DNA of 64,000 nt from Clostridiales bacterium (lineage in GTDB: Bacteria > Bacillota > Clostridia > Oscillospirales > Oscillospiraceae): the NCBI GenBank assembly GCA_012838665.1, contig DUOX01000034.1:1-64000 (forward strand), given 5' to 3'. The notes beneath the pieces were generated by a model that was not told the origin of the DNA, did no database searches, and was given only the letters and a program-made list of their open reading frames with translations. Below, one piece after another: positions 32,241 to 41,132 of the stretch. Both the position numbers and the translations under genes were made by a program. Every line of letters begins with the position of its first letter. Position 1 is the stretch's first letter.

Positions 32241-33467
32241 ATGAAATATATACTTGTTATCGGAGACGGGATGGCGGATAATCCTTTAGCGGCTCTTAAC
32301 GGCAAAACCCCTCTGGAACATGCCAGCATTCCCACCATAGACAGGCTTGCCGCTCAAGGCATATTAGGTAATGTTAGAAACTGCCCTGTCGAGTTCCAGC
32401 CGGGAAGCGACGTTGCCATTATGTCTATTTTCGGTTGTTCCCCTAATAAATATTACTCCGGTCGCGCTCCTTTGGAAGCGGCTGCCCAGGGGATTTTCCT
32501 TAACCCGGGAGATGCGGCGTTCCGCTGCAACAACATAACGATTTCGGAAGACGGGGACTTTATGGACAAAACCATATTGTCCCACAGCGCCGGTGGAATC
32601 GGCGGGCAGGAGGCAATGGAGCTTGTAAACTGGCTGTTTGCTCATCCGGAATTCTCCCGGTTGGCTGAAAAGGCAGGCATGAAAATATATCCCGCAAAGT
32701 CCTATCGGCATATTGTAGTGATGAAATCTACGGATATCAGAGGGCTGCAGCTGATACCTCCCCACGACCATATTAACGAAAGGGTCGGGGACAATCTGCC
32801 CGCGGGCAATCCCGTTGGGGATGTGCTTACCGAGATCATGGCCAAAGCCAATGAGCTTTTGGAGCATCACCCGATAAATGAAGAGCGCAAGGCAAAGGGA
32901 AAACTGCCCGCCAACTCCATATGGTTCTGGGCTGAGGGAACCGCCGCGGAGCTGCCGAACTTTAAGGAGCAATACGGCCGCGCCGGCGCCGTTATCAGTG
33001 CCGTTCCCCTCTGCCACGGCATAGCCGGCCTGATCGGGCTTGATGTAATACATATACCCGGCGCGACAGGCGAGCTTGAAACTAACTATGAAGGCAAGGT
33101 GCAGGGCGCTCTGGACGCATTGAAGGACCATGATTTTGTCGCCGTTCACCTGGAGGGCCCGGACGAGTGTACTCATAATGGAGATTTAAAAGGAAAACTC
33201 CAGGCCATCGAATGGCTGGACAGCCGGGTTGTGGCCCCTCTTTTGCGGGGGCTGGAGGAGGCGGGGGAGGATTTACGCATGCTCATACTCTCGGACCATA
33301 AGACATTAACCGAATCGCTTCTGCATGACGGGGATCCTGTGCCTTTCCTTATCTATGACAGCCGCATCCGGAAGGGCAGCGGCTTGCCCTACACAGAAAA
33401 GAACGGTGAAAAAGGAATGTGCCTGCAGGCCGGCACCGACCTTATGCCATTGCTGTTCGAATTATAA
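32241..33467 (+). CDS. apgM: Cofactor-independent phosphoglycerate mutase, archaeal (ApgM) type
   Basis: A 408-residue alkaline-phosphatase-superfamily enzyme that interconverts 2- and 3-phosphoglycerate without 2,3-bisphosphoglycerate. Metal-site motifs are VIGDGMADNP at the N-terminus, PGSDVAIMSIFG with the phosphorylated Ser (near residue 57), EGPDECTHNG (Asp, Glu, His), and LSDHKT near the C-terminus. The length and pattern fit ApgM rather than the 510-residue GpmI. AGGAAGGGC precedes ATG 32241. ispE follows 25 nt later, so the two are probably cotranscribed. Confidence 0.92.
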   Translation: MKYILVIGDGMADNPLAALNGKTPLEHASIPTIDRLAAQGILGNVRNCPVEFQPGSDVAIMSIFGCSPNKYYSGRAPLEAAAQGIFLNPGDAAFRCNNITISEDGDFMDKTILSHSAGGIGGQEAMELVNWLFAHPEFSRLAEKAGMKIYPAKSYRHIVVMKSTDIRGLQLIPPHDHINERVGDNLPAGNPVGDVLTEIMAKANELLEHHPINEERKAKGKLPANSIWFWAEGTAAELPNFKEQYGRAGAVISAVPLCHGIAGLIGLDVIHIPGATGELETNYEGKVQGALDALKDHDFVAVHLEGPDECTHNGDLKGKLQAIEWLDSRVVAPLLRGLEEAGEDLRMLILSDHKTLTESLLHDGDPVPFLIYDSRIRKGSGLPYTEKNGEKGMCLQAGTDLMPLLFEL

Positions 33468-33492
33468 GTCCGCATTTGGGGACCGGAATTGG

Positions 33493-34371
33493 ATGCTTAT
33501 GGAAATTCTAACACATGCCTATGCAAAACTGAATCTGTCCCTTGATGTGCTGGACAGGATGGATAATGGCTATCACAGCATGAAAACCATTATGCAAAGC
33601 GTTCAGCTGTGTGATGACATATTAATTAAACTCACCAATGACGGCGCTGTAAAGGCCCAGTCCAATCTGCCCTACCTTCCTAATGACGAACGGAACATTG
33701 CGGTAAAGGCCGCCAAAGCCTTTTTTGCCGAAACGGGCATGACAGGTGCAGGGGCAAACATCCGCGTTTTTAAGCGTATACCCGTGGGTTCGGGATTAGG
33801 AGGCGGCTCCAGTGACGGGGCGGCTGTGTTGAGGGGGTTAAACACTCTCACCGGCGCAGGTTTAAGCCGCAGGCAGCTTGAGAAAATTGCCGAAAAACTT
33901 GGTTCCGATGTTCCCTTTTGCGTAGCCGGAGGAACGGTATTTGCTGAAGGAAGAGGCGATATCTTAACTGATTTGCCCCCCATGCCGGATTGTCACATAG
34001 TAATCTGCAAACCGCCGTTCTCTATTTCAACGCCGGAGGTTTTTGAAAGGTACGATTGTTGCAAAACCCGCTGCCGGCCCGATACGGACGGACTGGTGCA
34101 GGCTCTGGAAAAGGGGGATTTGCGGGGGGTGGCGGTCCGCATGTATAATGTTTTTGAAGACGTAATGCCCCGCCAGTATGAGGATATTCATCTGGTCAAG
34201 AACCAGATTCTGAATTACAATGCCCTTGGCGTAACAATGAGCGGTACGGGTTCTGCCGTTTTTGGAGTTTTTGAAAACTATGAAAAAGCCAGGGAAGCCT
34301 ATCAGACGCTAAAGACGGAATATCCGGATTGTTTTTTGACAAAACCAGTAAATCGCCTTAAAGTTGTTTAA
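33493..34371 (+). CDS. ispE: 4-diphosphocytidyl-2-C-methyl-D-erythritol kinase
   Basis: About 292 residues, GHMP kinase superfamily, fourth enzyme of the MEP isoprenoid route. The N-terminal HAYAKLNLSLDVLDRMDNGY is diagnostic. The ATP loop is PVGSGLGGGSSDGAAVLRG (about 95-113), and the C-terminal motif is VTMSGTGSAVFGVF. It phosphorylates CDP-methylerythritol. The open frame extends far into apgM, so the start must be ATG 33493 or ATG 33499; I list the first, though neither has a textbook RBS. Its stop is followed 6 nt later by a hairpin. Confidence 0.92.
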   Translation: MLMEILTHAYAKLNLSLDVLDRMDNGYHSMKTIMQSVQLCDDILIKLTNDGAVKAQSNLPYLPNDERNIAVKAAKAFFAETGMTGAGANIRVFKRIPVGSGLGGGSSDGAAVLRGLNTLTGAGLSRRQLEKIAEKLGSDVPFCVAGGTVFAEGRGDILTDLPPMPDCHIVICKPPFSISTPEVFERYDCCKTRCRPDTDGLVQALEKGDLRGVAVRMYNVFEDVMPRQYEDIHLVKNQILNYNALGVTMSGTGSAVFGVFENYEKAREAYQTLKTEYPDCFLTKPVNRLKVV

Positions 34372-34377
34372 AAAGTG

Positions 34378-34428
34378 AAAATACCGTCCATACTATGACC
34401 AGGAGTTACATAGTAAGGCGGTATTTTT
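34378..34428 (+). terminator. Hairpin ending at the spoIIR start codon
   Basis: AAAATACCG pairs with CGGTATTTT and ACTATG with CATAGT inside it, followed by TTTTT and the spoIIR GTG 1-2 nt later. It looks like the ispE terminator, yet it occupies the whole leader of spoIIR. Confidence 0.75.
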
Positions 34429-34429
34429 A

Positions 34430-35065
34430 GTGAAATCACACGTTTATAAAAACAATAAAATCAGGAAATGGGAGCTTGCCCTGCTTTTGGCTTTATGTAT
34501 TTCCCTGTGCGCCGGTATGTGGGCGCAAAGGGAGCAGCATGAATTGGCAGGCAAAATGATTAGGCTCCATGTAATCGCATCTTCAAATTCCCAAGAAGAC
34601 CAGGCTTTGAAGCTGGAGGTTAGAAATCAGGTAATATCGGCTCTGGAGCCTGTCCTTGAAGGCAGGGACAATGTAATAGACGCGAGAGCAACAATTAAGC
34701 AGTTTTTGCCGGAGCTTGAGGCTGCCACAAAGCAGTTCCTTGAAAGCCGCGGCAGGGATTGCGATGTATCCGTGACGCTTGGCCGTGAATACTATCCCAC
34801 CCGGGTGTATGAAGGCTTTTCCCTGCCGGCAGGCGAATATGACTCTCTCCGGGTTATATTGGGGGAGGGTAAGGGGGAAAACTGGTGGTGTGTGGTCTTT
34901 CCGCCCCTTTGCTTTTCTGTGGCCCAGGTGGAAGCGGCGGAAATAAGCGGCCTGGATTTGGACGATATTTCCCTAATAACCGAAGAAAATGAAGGCTATA
35001 TACTAAAGTTTAAGATTATCGAGCTCTGGGGCATCCTAATGGGCAAACTAAAAGGAATTAAATAA
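34430..35065 (+). CDS. spoIIR: Stage II sporulation protein R
   Basis: A 211-residue secreted signalling protein, made in the forespore and needed for SpoIIGA to process pro-sigma-E in the mother cell. After a short basic start comes a membrane/signal helix (WELALLLALCISLCAGM), then the family motifs IRLHVIASSNSQEDQALKL, LEAATKQFLESRGRD and EGKGENWWCVVFPPLCF. The start is GTG 34430; the frame upstream is closed by a TGA at 34376 and holds no other start. No clear RBS is visible because the bases before GTG are the arm and T-tract of a hairpin. I could not identify a sigma-F promoter with confidence. Confidence 0.93.
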   Translation: MKSHVYKNNKIRKWELALLLALCISLCAGMWAQREQHELAGKMIRLHVIASSNSQEDQALKLEVRNQVISALEPVLEGRDNVIDARATIKQFLPELEAATKQFLESRGRDCDVSVTLGREYYPTRVYEGFSLPAGEYDSLRVILGEGKGENWWCVVFPPLCFSVAQVEAAEISGLDLDDISLITEENEGYILKFKIIELWGILMGKLKGIK

Positions 35066-35066
35066 A

Positions 35067-35825
35067 CTATTCCCTTTTTAGAGTCGCTTCCCCGGAAAAA
35101 ATGGTTACGATACTGCCGTTTTCCTTTTGTACAAGGAGGGCGGCATTTTCGTTTATTCCCACAGCAATTCCTTCGACCGGAGCGCCGTCTGCAGTGGCAA
35201 GGACTTTTTTCCCGATGGTGGCGCAGTTCATTCTATATCTTTGGATTAGCCGCGCTTTATTGCGATAGGCGCCGGCAAAGATTTGATATATTTGTTTAAT
35301 TACCTCCGCCGCCAAAAGTTCAGGCTCAGGAGAAAAACCGCAGGCCTCCCTGAGCGTGGTAGCCTCCGTAAGCTCCGGGGGCAGGGGGTTGTCCAAGTTT
35401 ATGCCTATGCCCGTTACGATAAAATAACCGTCGCCGTTAAAAGCGGCCTCTGTTAATATGCCGCAGAACTTCTTATTATTCAGAAGAAGGTCATTGGGCC
35501 ACTTAATTTCCACTTTTATGTTGCATAATTTCTGCACAACGTCGCAAATTGCTAATGCGGCCATCGCCGTTAAATGCAGTGATTGTTCCAACGGCCTGTC
35601 CGGCCTGTAACTAAGGCTTAGATACAGGCCCCCTCTTTGGGAGTCAAAACTGCGGCCGAGCCTTCCTCTTCCGGCGGTTTGGCTTCTGGCTATGATAACC
35701 CAATCTTTGCCGTCCGTTGCCCGGGATTTTACTTCATCGTTTGTGGAGCCCACCTCGTCCAAAACAATGATGGACAGGCTCTTTGAAAGGCCTCCGCAAT
35801 AATTTACAATCTTAGTCTGGTCCAT
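35067..35825 (-). CDS. birA: Biotin--[acetyl-CoA-carboxylase] ligase, non-regulatory
   Basis: A 252-residue biotin protein ligase that makes biotinyl-AMP and transfers biotin to carboxylase carrier domains. The biotin-binding loop is AGRGRLGRSFDSQRGGLYLS, the catalytic segment KWPNDLLLNNKKFCGILTEA, and the C-terminal SH3-like domain includes GINENAALLV. The N-terminal HTH of E. coli BirA is absent, so it should not repress transcription. The stop is 2 nt past the spoIIR stop on the opposite strand. ATG 35825 follows GGGGTTTTT, a weak RBS. Confidence 0.92.
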   Translation of the reverse strand: MDQTKIVNYCGGLSKSLSIIVLDEVGSTNDEVKSRATDGKDWVIIARSQTAGRGRLGRSFDSQRGGLYLSLSYRPDRPLEQSLHLTAMAALAICDVVQKLCNIKVEIKWPNDLLLNNKKFCGILTEAAFNGDGYFIVTGIGINLDNPLPPELTEATTLREACGFSPEPELLAAEVIKQIYQIFAGAYRNKARLIQRYRMNCATIGKKVLATADGAPVEGIAVGINENAALLVQKENGSIVTIFSGEATLKRE

Positions 35826-35959
35826 AAAAACCCCTCACTCCGGTTAGAATAGCATCTATATTATAGCATGCAATCGGTATATTAACAGAGTTTTATGGCA
35901 TTTATAACAGATGAAGTTTTTTATAACAATGTTTGACTATTCCCGTAAAAAGTAATGTC

Positions 35960-35989
35960 TTGACACAAGTTAAAGGTGGATGATAATAT
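35960..35989 (+). promoter_or_regulatory. Sigma-A promoter for the Mn2+ riboswitch transcript
   Basis: TTGACA (35960), 18-nt spacer, TAATAT (35984-35989), about 10-20 nt ahead of the riboswitch aptamer. The 35826-35959 stretch before it shows no feature. Confidence 0.7.
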
Positions 35990-36002
35990 ATATTTGCTAT
36001 TC

Positions 36003-36127
36003 TTTTCCGTGGGGGAGTAGTCAGCGGGTATATCCGTGACAAGTCAACATCATGGCAGATTATTGCCTGGCTTGTATTAAATGACCAGACTCATGGATAG
36101 GCCTTGGTCTATCCATGAGTTTTTTTA
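36003..36127 (+). promoter_or_regulatory. yybP-ykoY (Mn2+) riboswitch with terminator
   Basis: The leader carries the yybP-ykoY core: GGGGGAGTAG (36010-36020), GACAAGTCAACATCATGGC (from about 36038), then GCCTGGCTTGT. A terminator follows at 36089-36127 with perfect arms ACTCATGGATAG and CTATCCATGAGT around GCCTTGGT, then seven T's. Mn2+ binding by this class generally prevents termination and turns on export genes. It lies between a promoter and the P-type ATPase start, 70 nt away. Confidence 0.88.
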
Positions 36128-36197
36128 ATGTTGCGGGAAAAGCCGTGTTTGGCCATAAATACGCCATATAAATATAACCTTCAGAAAGGGGCAAAGT

Positions 36198-38834
36198 ATG
36201 AAGCACTACACCGAAAGTATTGATGCCGTCCTTAAGGCCACAAAGAGCAGCCGGCAGGGACTGACATCAGCGGAGGCAGAGCGGCGCTTAGCGGAAAGCG
36301 GCAAGAACAAGCTGGCAGAGCCGAAGAAGGATTCTTTGCTTAAGAAACTGCTTGCTCAAATGGCGGACCCCATGATAATCATACTTATCGTGGCTGCGGC
36401 CATTTCCGGCGTAACCTCGGTAATACAAGATGAAGGTATTTTCGAGGCAATAATTATTCTTGCGGTTGTGATTATAAACGCTGTTTTGGGCGTTTATCAA
36501 GAGAACAAGGCGGAGCATGCCATTGAGGCGCTTCAGGAAATGTCGGCGGCAACAAGCCGCGTCCTGCGGGACGGCCGCATTAAGACAATCCGCAGCGAGG
36601 ACCTTGTGGTGGGAGACATTGTTCTTCTGGAGGCCGGCGACGCCGTTCCGGCAGACGGGCGTATAATCGAAAGCATTAACCTGTCCGTTGAGGAAGCCGC
36701 CCTTACGGGTGAAAGCGTGCCCGTAAACAAGTTTATAGACATCATGAAACTGAAAAACAGCAGCGATGTGCCCCTGGGCGACAGGGCAAACATGGTTTAC
36801 ATGGGCAGCACCGTTGTTTACGGCCGCGGAAAGGTCGTTATAACCGCTACCGGCATGGATACGGAGATGGGCAAAATTGCCGACGCACTTTCACAGGCCC
36901 AGGAAGGCCAGACTCCCCTGCAGATTAAGCTTGCCGAGCTGAGCAAGATTCTGACTTATCTGGTCCTCGGCATATGCGTTGTAATCTTTGTTGTCGGTGT
37001 CCTTCGTGAGGGAAGATTTACTTTCGACAGTTTGCTCAACAGCTTTATGATTGCCGTCAGCCTGGCAGTTGCCGCCATACCTGAAGGTTTGGCTATGGTC
37101 GTAACGGTTGTCCTGTCAATGGGCGTTACAAATATGAGCAAGCGGAATGCTATTATCCGCCGGCTAACGGCCGTTGAAACCCTGGGCTGCGCCCAGATTA
37201 TCTGCTCTGACAAAACCGGCACTCTTACCCAGAACAAGATGACCGTTGTGGACCATTATTCTTCCAACGAAAAGCTTCTGGCCGAAGCCATGGCTCTTTG
37301 CTGCGACGCAGACTTTGACGCGGAGGGCAAAGTAGTCGGCGAGCCGACGGAGGCTGCGCTGGTAAACTACGCTTACAGCCTTGGCCTTCATAAGGACGAC
37401 CTGAAGAAAAAAGCCCCCAGAATCGGGGAAGCCCCCTTTGACAGCAGCAGAAAAATGATGAGCACCGTCCACAGGACTCAAAGGGGCATAGTCCAGTACA
37501 CAAAGGGCGCGCCCGATGAGGTTTTGAAGAAATGTACTCATTACCTGCGTGGCGGCCAGATATTGCCTATTAACGATGCCGTTAAGGAAGAAATTCTTAA
37601 AGCCAATAAGGAAATGGCCAACAGGGCTCTTCGGGTTCTCATGGCTACAATGCGCATCCATGAAACCGAGCCCGCAGATTACAGTGCCGAAACCCTTGAG
37701 CAAAACCTCTGCTTTATTGGCCTGACTGGCATGATTGACCCTGTCCGCCCCGAAGTAAAGGACGCGATAGAAGAGTGCCGCACCGCCGGCATCCGTCCCA
37801 TTATGATTACCGGTGACCACATAGACACGGCCCGTGCCATTGCCAAGGAGCTCGGCATTCTCAACAGAGATAACGAGGCCATTACAGGCTCTCAGCTCAA
37901 CGAGCTGAGCGACGAGGAGTTTGAGCAGGTATTCCAGGAAATCAATGTTTACGCGCGAGTCCAGCCGGAGCATAAGGTCCGTATTGTCAAAGCGTGGCGC
38001 AAGGCAGGCTTTGTCACTGCAATGACCGGCGATGGCGTTAACGACGCCCCCAGCATTAAATCCGCGGACATTGGCGTGGGCATGGGCATTACCGGAACCG
38101 ACGTTACCAAGAATGTGGCGGATATGGTTCTGGCCGACGACAACTTTGCCACAATAGTGGGCGCGGTTGAGGAAGGCAGGCGTATTTACGCCAACATCCG
38201 CAAGTCAATCCAGTTCCTCCTTGGCTCAAACATGAGCGAGGTAATCTGCATCTTTGGCGCAACCCTAATGGGATTTACAATTCTGGGCCCCGTTCACCTG
38301 CTGTGGATTAACCTGATCACCGACTGTTTTCCTGCCCTTGCGCTGGGAACGGAAAAAGCGGAAGATGACATTATGAAGCGCAAGCCCCGTGACCCCAAGG
38401 CCGGAATTTTCGCCGAGGGCATGGGCGTGGATGTGGCGTATCAGGGTGTCATGGTTGCCGTTCTTACCTTTATAGCCTTCTTCGTAGGACACTATATTGA
38501 AACCGGCGTTTGGGAGGCGACCAACAGTATTGACGGCACCACAATGGCATTCCTTACAATGAACATGGCGGAGATATTCCACAGTTTTAACATGCGCTCG
38601 CAGCGCGGGAGCATACTCAATATCAAGACAAGAAATCCCATCCTGAGCGTTGGCGCCCTGGCAAGCCTGGCCCTCACCTCCGCGGTCATATATATACCCT
38701 TCCTTTCCAAAGCTTTTGGCCTGGCGCACATCAATGCTTTTGAGTTTGTAGTCGCGCTGCTCCTTGCGGCTTGCGTAATTCCCATTGTTGAAGTGGTTAA
38801 GCTCATACAGAGAAAAGCGGCCAAGGCAGAGTAA
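36198..38834 (+). CDS. P2A-type cation-transporting ATPase, probable Mn2+ (or Ca2+) exporter
   Basis: An 878-residue P-type ATPase. There is an N-terminal cation-ATPase domain, helix pairs M1-M2 near 55-100, the actuator loop with LTGESVPVNK, and M4 with AAIPEGLAMVVTVVLSMG (the PEGL metal site). The phosphorylation motif is SDKTGTLTQNK and the hinge TGDGVNDAPSIKSADIG; C-terminal helices M5-M10 include NLITDCFPALALG. It is P2A (Ca2+/Mn2+, PMR1/SERCA-like) by the M4 and M6 residues. The Mn2+ riboswitch upstream argues for manganese efflux, as for YoaB-type ATPases. GAAAGGGG precedes the ATG. Single gene with terminator. Confidence 0.93.
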   Translation: MKHYTESIDAVLKATKSSRQGLTSAEAERRLAESGKNKLAEPKKDSLLKKLLAQMADPMIIILIVAAAISGVTSVIQDEGIFEAIIILAVVIINAVLGVYQENKAEHAIEALQEMSAATSRVLRDGRIKTIRSEDLVVGDIVLLEAGDAVPADGRIIESINLSVEEAALTGESVPVNKFIDIMKLKNSSDVPLGDRANMVYMGSTVVYGRGKVVITATGMDTEMGKIADALSQAQEGQTPLQIKLAELSKILTYLVLGICVVIFVVGVLREGRFTFDSLLNSFMIAVSLAVAAIPEGLAMVVTVVLSMGVTNMSKRNAIIRRLTAVETLGCAQIICSDKTGTLTQNKMTVVDHYSSNEKLLAEAMALCCDADFDAEGKVVGEPTEAALVNYAYSLGLHKDDLKKKAPRIGEAPFDSSRKMMSTVHRTQRGIVQYTKGAPDEVLKKCTHYLRGGQILPINDAVKEEILKANKEMANRALRVLMATMRIHETEPADYSAETLEQNLCFIGLTGMIDPVRPEVKDAIEECRTAGIRPIMITGDHIDTARAIAKELGILNRDNEAITGSQLNELSDEEFEQVFQEINVYARVQPEHKVRIVKAWRKAGFVTAMTGDGVNDAPSIKSADIGVGMGITGTDVTKNVADMVLADDNFATIVGAVEEGRRIYANIRKSIQFLLGSNMSEVICIFGATLMGFTILGPVHLLWINLITDCFPALALGTEKAEDDIMKRKPRDPKAGIFAEGMGVDVAYQGVMVAVLTFIAFFVGHYIETGVWEATNSIDGTTMAFLTMNMAEIFHSFNMRSQRGSILNIKTRNPILSVGALASLALTSAVIYIPFLSKAFGLAHINAFEFVVALLLAACVIPIVEVVKLIQRKAAKAE

Positions 38835-38848
38835 AATCAAAAAGGAGC

Positions 38849-38882
38849 AAAACAGCACCGTTTCATGACGGTGCTGTTTTTT
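38849..38882. terminator. Bidirectional terminator
   Basis: AAAACAGCACCGT, loop TTCATG, ACGGTGCTGTTTT, with T's on both strands between convergent genes. Confidence 0.85.
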
Positions 38883-39438
38883 ATTTGTTTCTGATAGTCA
38901 GGTCGGATTTGATGAATTTTCGGCTCAGTTTATACACCGCAAGGGCGACCAATGCCCCCAGGACCGCTCCGGCCAGCACGTCGGTGGGATAGTGTACCCT
39001 AACGTAAATCCGGCTTAGGGCGATGAGAGAGGCGGGCAGGAAGGCCCACGCGCCCCCCTGTTTCCGGAAGGCAAGGAAGACTGCCGTTGCGGAGGCAAAG
39101 CTGGAGCAGGCATGCCCCGAAGGAAAGCTGTAGGAGCTTAAAGGTTTAACCAGTATTTCCAGTTCTTCTATGGTGGAATAGGGGCGCGGCCTTGCGACAA
39201 TATCCTTTATGACCAGGTTACAGATAACGGCCGCAATTAGGAGGGAAAGGGCAAGGTCAAGGCCGCCTCTCCTCGTTTTGTTGAAAAGCAGCAGAATTAC
39301 AGCCGTAATTATCCAGATGGTTCCCCCGTCGCCCAGAAAGCTCATTGCCCTGAAAAAGAAATCCAGAACTCCGATGCGAAGATTATTTTGAATAAACAGG
39401 AGGATAGCGCTATCCACAGATTGAATTGTTTCCAGCAT
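38881..39438 (-). CDS. PAP2-family membrane phosphatase
   Basis: A 185-residue membrane protein with the three PAP2 motifs: KDIVARPRPYS (about 88-98), SFPSGHACSSFA (about 118-129) and SRIYVRVHYPTDVLAGA (about 151-167). About five membrane helices. Substrates in the family are undecaprenyl pyrophosphate or phosphatidylglycerophosphate. It is the last gene of a minus operon with a hexapeptide-repeat protein, a nucleoside kinase, hemZ and a nuclease. ATG 39438 lacks a strong RBS (TAAACTGTC before it). Which lipid phosphate it cleaves cannot be told from sequence. Confidence 0.88.
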   Translation of the reverse strand: MLETIQSVDSAILLFIQNNLRIGVLDFFFRAMSFLGDGGTIWIITAVILLLFNKTRRGGLDLALSLLIAAVICNLVIKDIVARPRPYSTIEELEILVKPLSSYSFPSGHACSSFASATAVFLAFRKQGGAWAFLPASLIALSRIYVRVHYPTDVLAGAVLGALVALAVYKLSRKFIKSDLTIRNK

Positions 39439-39449
39439 GACAGTTTACC

Positions 39450-40163
39450 TCAGGGCTTCAGCTCTATTATTTCGTTTTCTTCCATAACAACGGAGCGCTC
39501 ATGATAAACGCGTTTGCAGGCGGGAATAAAGCCCCGGACATTTGTCAGGGGATATATCCACGTATTGGGCCCGATATGGGTGCCGGGCTGGGTCACAGCA
39601 TTTGCCCCCAGCCTTGAGTTGTCCCCCAGGATACAGCCGAAAAAGCTGTCCCCCAAGTCGATTTTTTCGCCCTTTACCTTTATTGTGGCGTTGGTCTGGT
39701 CGAATTTTCGGTTTGCGGTGATTACGCCGCTGCCGATTCTGGCGCTAGCGCCCAGAACACAGTCGCCGGCAAAGGCAAGGCTGGCCACTTTTGAACCGCC
39801 GAACATGACGCAGCGTTTGACCTCACTGCCATGGCCCACGGAGCAGCCGTCCGCGATAATTGTATTGGGACGGATAACTGCCCCGGGCATAATCTCGCAG
39901 TTTCTGCCTATATATGCGGGGCCTATTATGGTGACGTCGTTATATATGACCGTGCCTTCTCCGATGTAGTAGTTGCCGTGGAGGTTGGGACTATTGCCCC
40001 GGACCTCACCGTGGTTTTCCCTCACGTCGGGCTCAACCAGCAGTTTTTTCAGGTAGGTTATTGCCCGGGCAAGAATCTCATAGGTTTCGGTAATGCCATC
40101 GAAAAAATCCGGAAAAGGGAAGCGCTCCGGTTTTTTAAAATAATATTCAATTTTTGTGGACAT
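39450..40163 (-). CDS. Left-handed beta-helix (GlmU C-terminal-like) acyl/nucleotidyl-transferase homologue
   Basis: A 237-residue protein made mostly of hexapeptide repeats from about residue 65 onward (YYIGEGTVIYNDVTIIGPAY, then NCEIMPGAVIRPNTIIADG, and so on), as in the C-terminal half of GlmU. The N-terminal 60 residues (FKKPERFPFPDFFDGITETY, VEPDVRENHGEVRG) resemble those of clostridial proteins annotated as UDP-N-acetylglucosamine pyrophosphorylase-related. The nucleotidyltransferase domain itself is absent, so it is at most an acetyltransferase or a binding scaffold. GGAGGAATAAAA precedes ATG 40163. It sits between the PAP2 gene and the kinase gene. Confidence 0.8.
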   Translation of the reverse strand: MSTKIEYYFKKPERFPFPDFFDGITETYEILARAITYLKKLLVEPDVRENHGEVRGNSPNLHGNYYIGEGTVIYNDVTIIGPAYIGRNCEIMPGAVIRPNTIIADGCSVGHGSEVKRCVMFGGSKVASLAFAGDCVLGASARIGSGVITANRKFDQTNATIKVKGEKIDLGDSFFGCILGDNSRLGANAVTQPGTHIGPNTWIYPLTNVRGFIPACKRVYHERSVVMEENEIIELKP

Positions 40164-40196
40164 TTTTATTCCTCCAGAATTAAAGGATGCATAAAA

Positions 40197-41132
40197 TTAA
40201 TATTCGTATATGCCCCCGCCGATAAACTCGCGAAGCAGGGAATCGGGGAGCAACAGCGAGGGGTCAATGCTCTCGAAAAGCTCAAAGGCGGGAATGATGC
40301 CGCGGAGCTTCTCGTAACGCTCAATGCCTTCGGGTATGGTTTCAAACAGCTCCTTCGCCATGTCTTTCAAAACGCACACCTCATAAGGGAAAGAGGAGTC
40401 AAACATAAGATCAGCCTTATCCGTGTAGGGCGAGATGTAGTTTTTCTCGCCCCTGCGGACATTTGCCCAGAGTTTTAAAGTGTATTCCGGTATGGAGCCG
40501 CGGAAAAGGTGGTCACGGACGGTACGACGCACAAGGCGCATCCAGGTTCCCTTAAAGACAACGTTTTCACCGTCCACAACATTTGAGCGGGCGCTTATAT
40601 ACAGTTTAAAAGCCTCCGGATGGGTGTCGGTGATTTCGTCATTCAGGGCGTGTATGCCCTCAAAAATGGCAATGTCGTCTTTTCCCAGGCGCAGGGATTT
40701 GGAAGGTTCGATAATCCGCATCTGCCTGGAAAACTCGTATTTGGGCACATAAATGCGCTTTCCCTGGCTCAGGAGGTCAAAATGCTCGTTGAGAAGGTCC
40801 ATGTCAAGGCATTTGGGGGACTCCAAATCCAGCTCGCCCTCGGGAGTCCGGGGGCCGGAACCGTCGGGAAAGGAGCGGAAATAGTTGTCCATGGCTATAC
40901 TGTGGGTTTTTATCCCTCTGCGGCCAAGCTCCTCCTCGATTTTCATGGCCGTAGTGGTCTTTCCGCTGCCGGAAGGGCCCGAAAGGAGCACAATGGGGCT
41001 CTGCTTCCGGTTTTCGATTATCATATCGGCAGCCTTTACGATTTTCTGGTGGTATATGGCGTCACATTCTTCAATAAAACCTTTGGGGTCGGTTTTTGCC
41101 CTGTGGTTTATTTCGCTAAGATTGTAGGCCAT
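40197..41132 (-). CDS. Uridine kinase-type nucleoside kinase (short form)
   Basis: About 311 residues with Walker A LLSGPSGSGKTTTAMKIEEE (about 49-62), substrate motifs IAMDNYFRSFPDGSGPRTPE and DIAIFEGIHALND, and a lid with RTVRDHLFRG. This is the URK/PRK kinase domain of the clostridial nucleoside kinase group. Longer relatives of about 550 residues carry TGS and ThrRS-like domains in front; this protein has only about 45 extra residues there. The substrate is probably a nucleoside but is not proven. I chose ATG 41132 because AGGAG lies 7 nt before it; ATG 41135 is adjacent. It overlaps the hemZ end by 17 nt. Confidence 0.85.
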   Translation of the reverse strand: MAYNLSEINHRAKTDPKGFIEECDAIYHQKIVKAADMIIENRKQSPIVLLSGPSGSGKTTTAMKIEEELGRRGIKTHSIAMDNYFRSFPDGSGPRTPEGELDLESPKCLDMDLLNEHFDLLSQGKRIYVPKYEFSRQMRIIEPSKSLRLGKDDIAIFEGIHALNDEITDTHPEAFKLYISARSNVVDGENVVFKGTWMRLVRRTVRDHLFRGSIPEYTLKLWANVRRGEKNYISPYTDKADLMFDSSFPYEVCVLKDMAKELFETIPEGIERYEKLRGIIPAFELFESIDPSLLLPDSLLREFIGGGIYEY

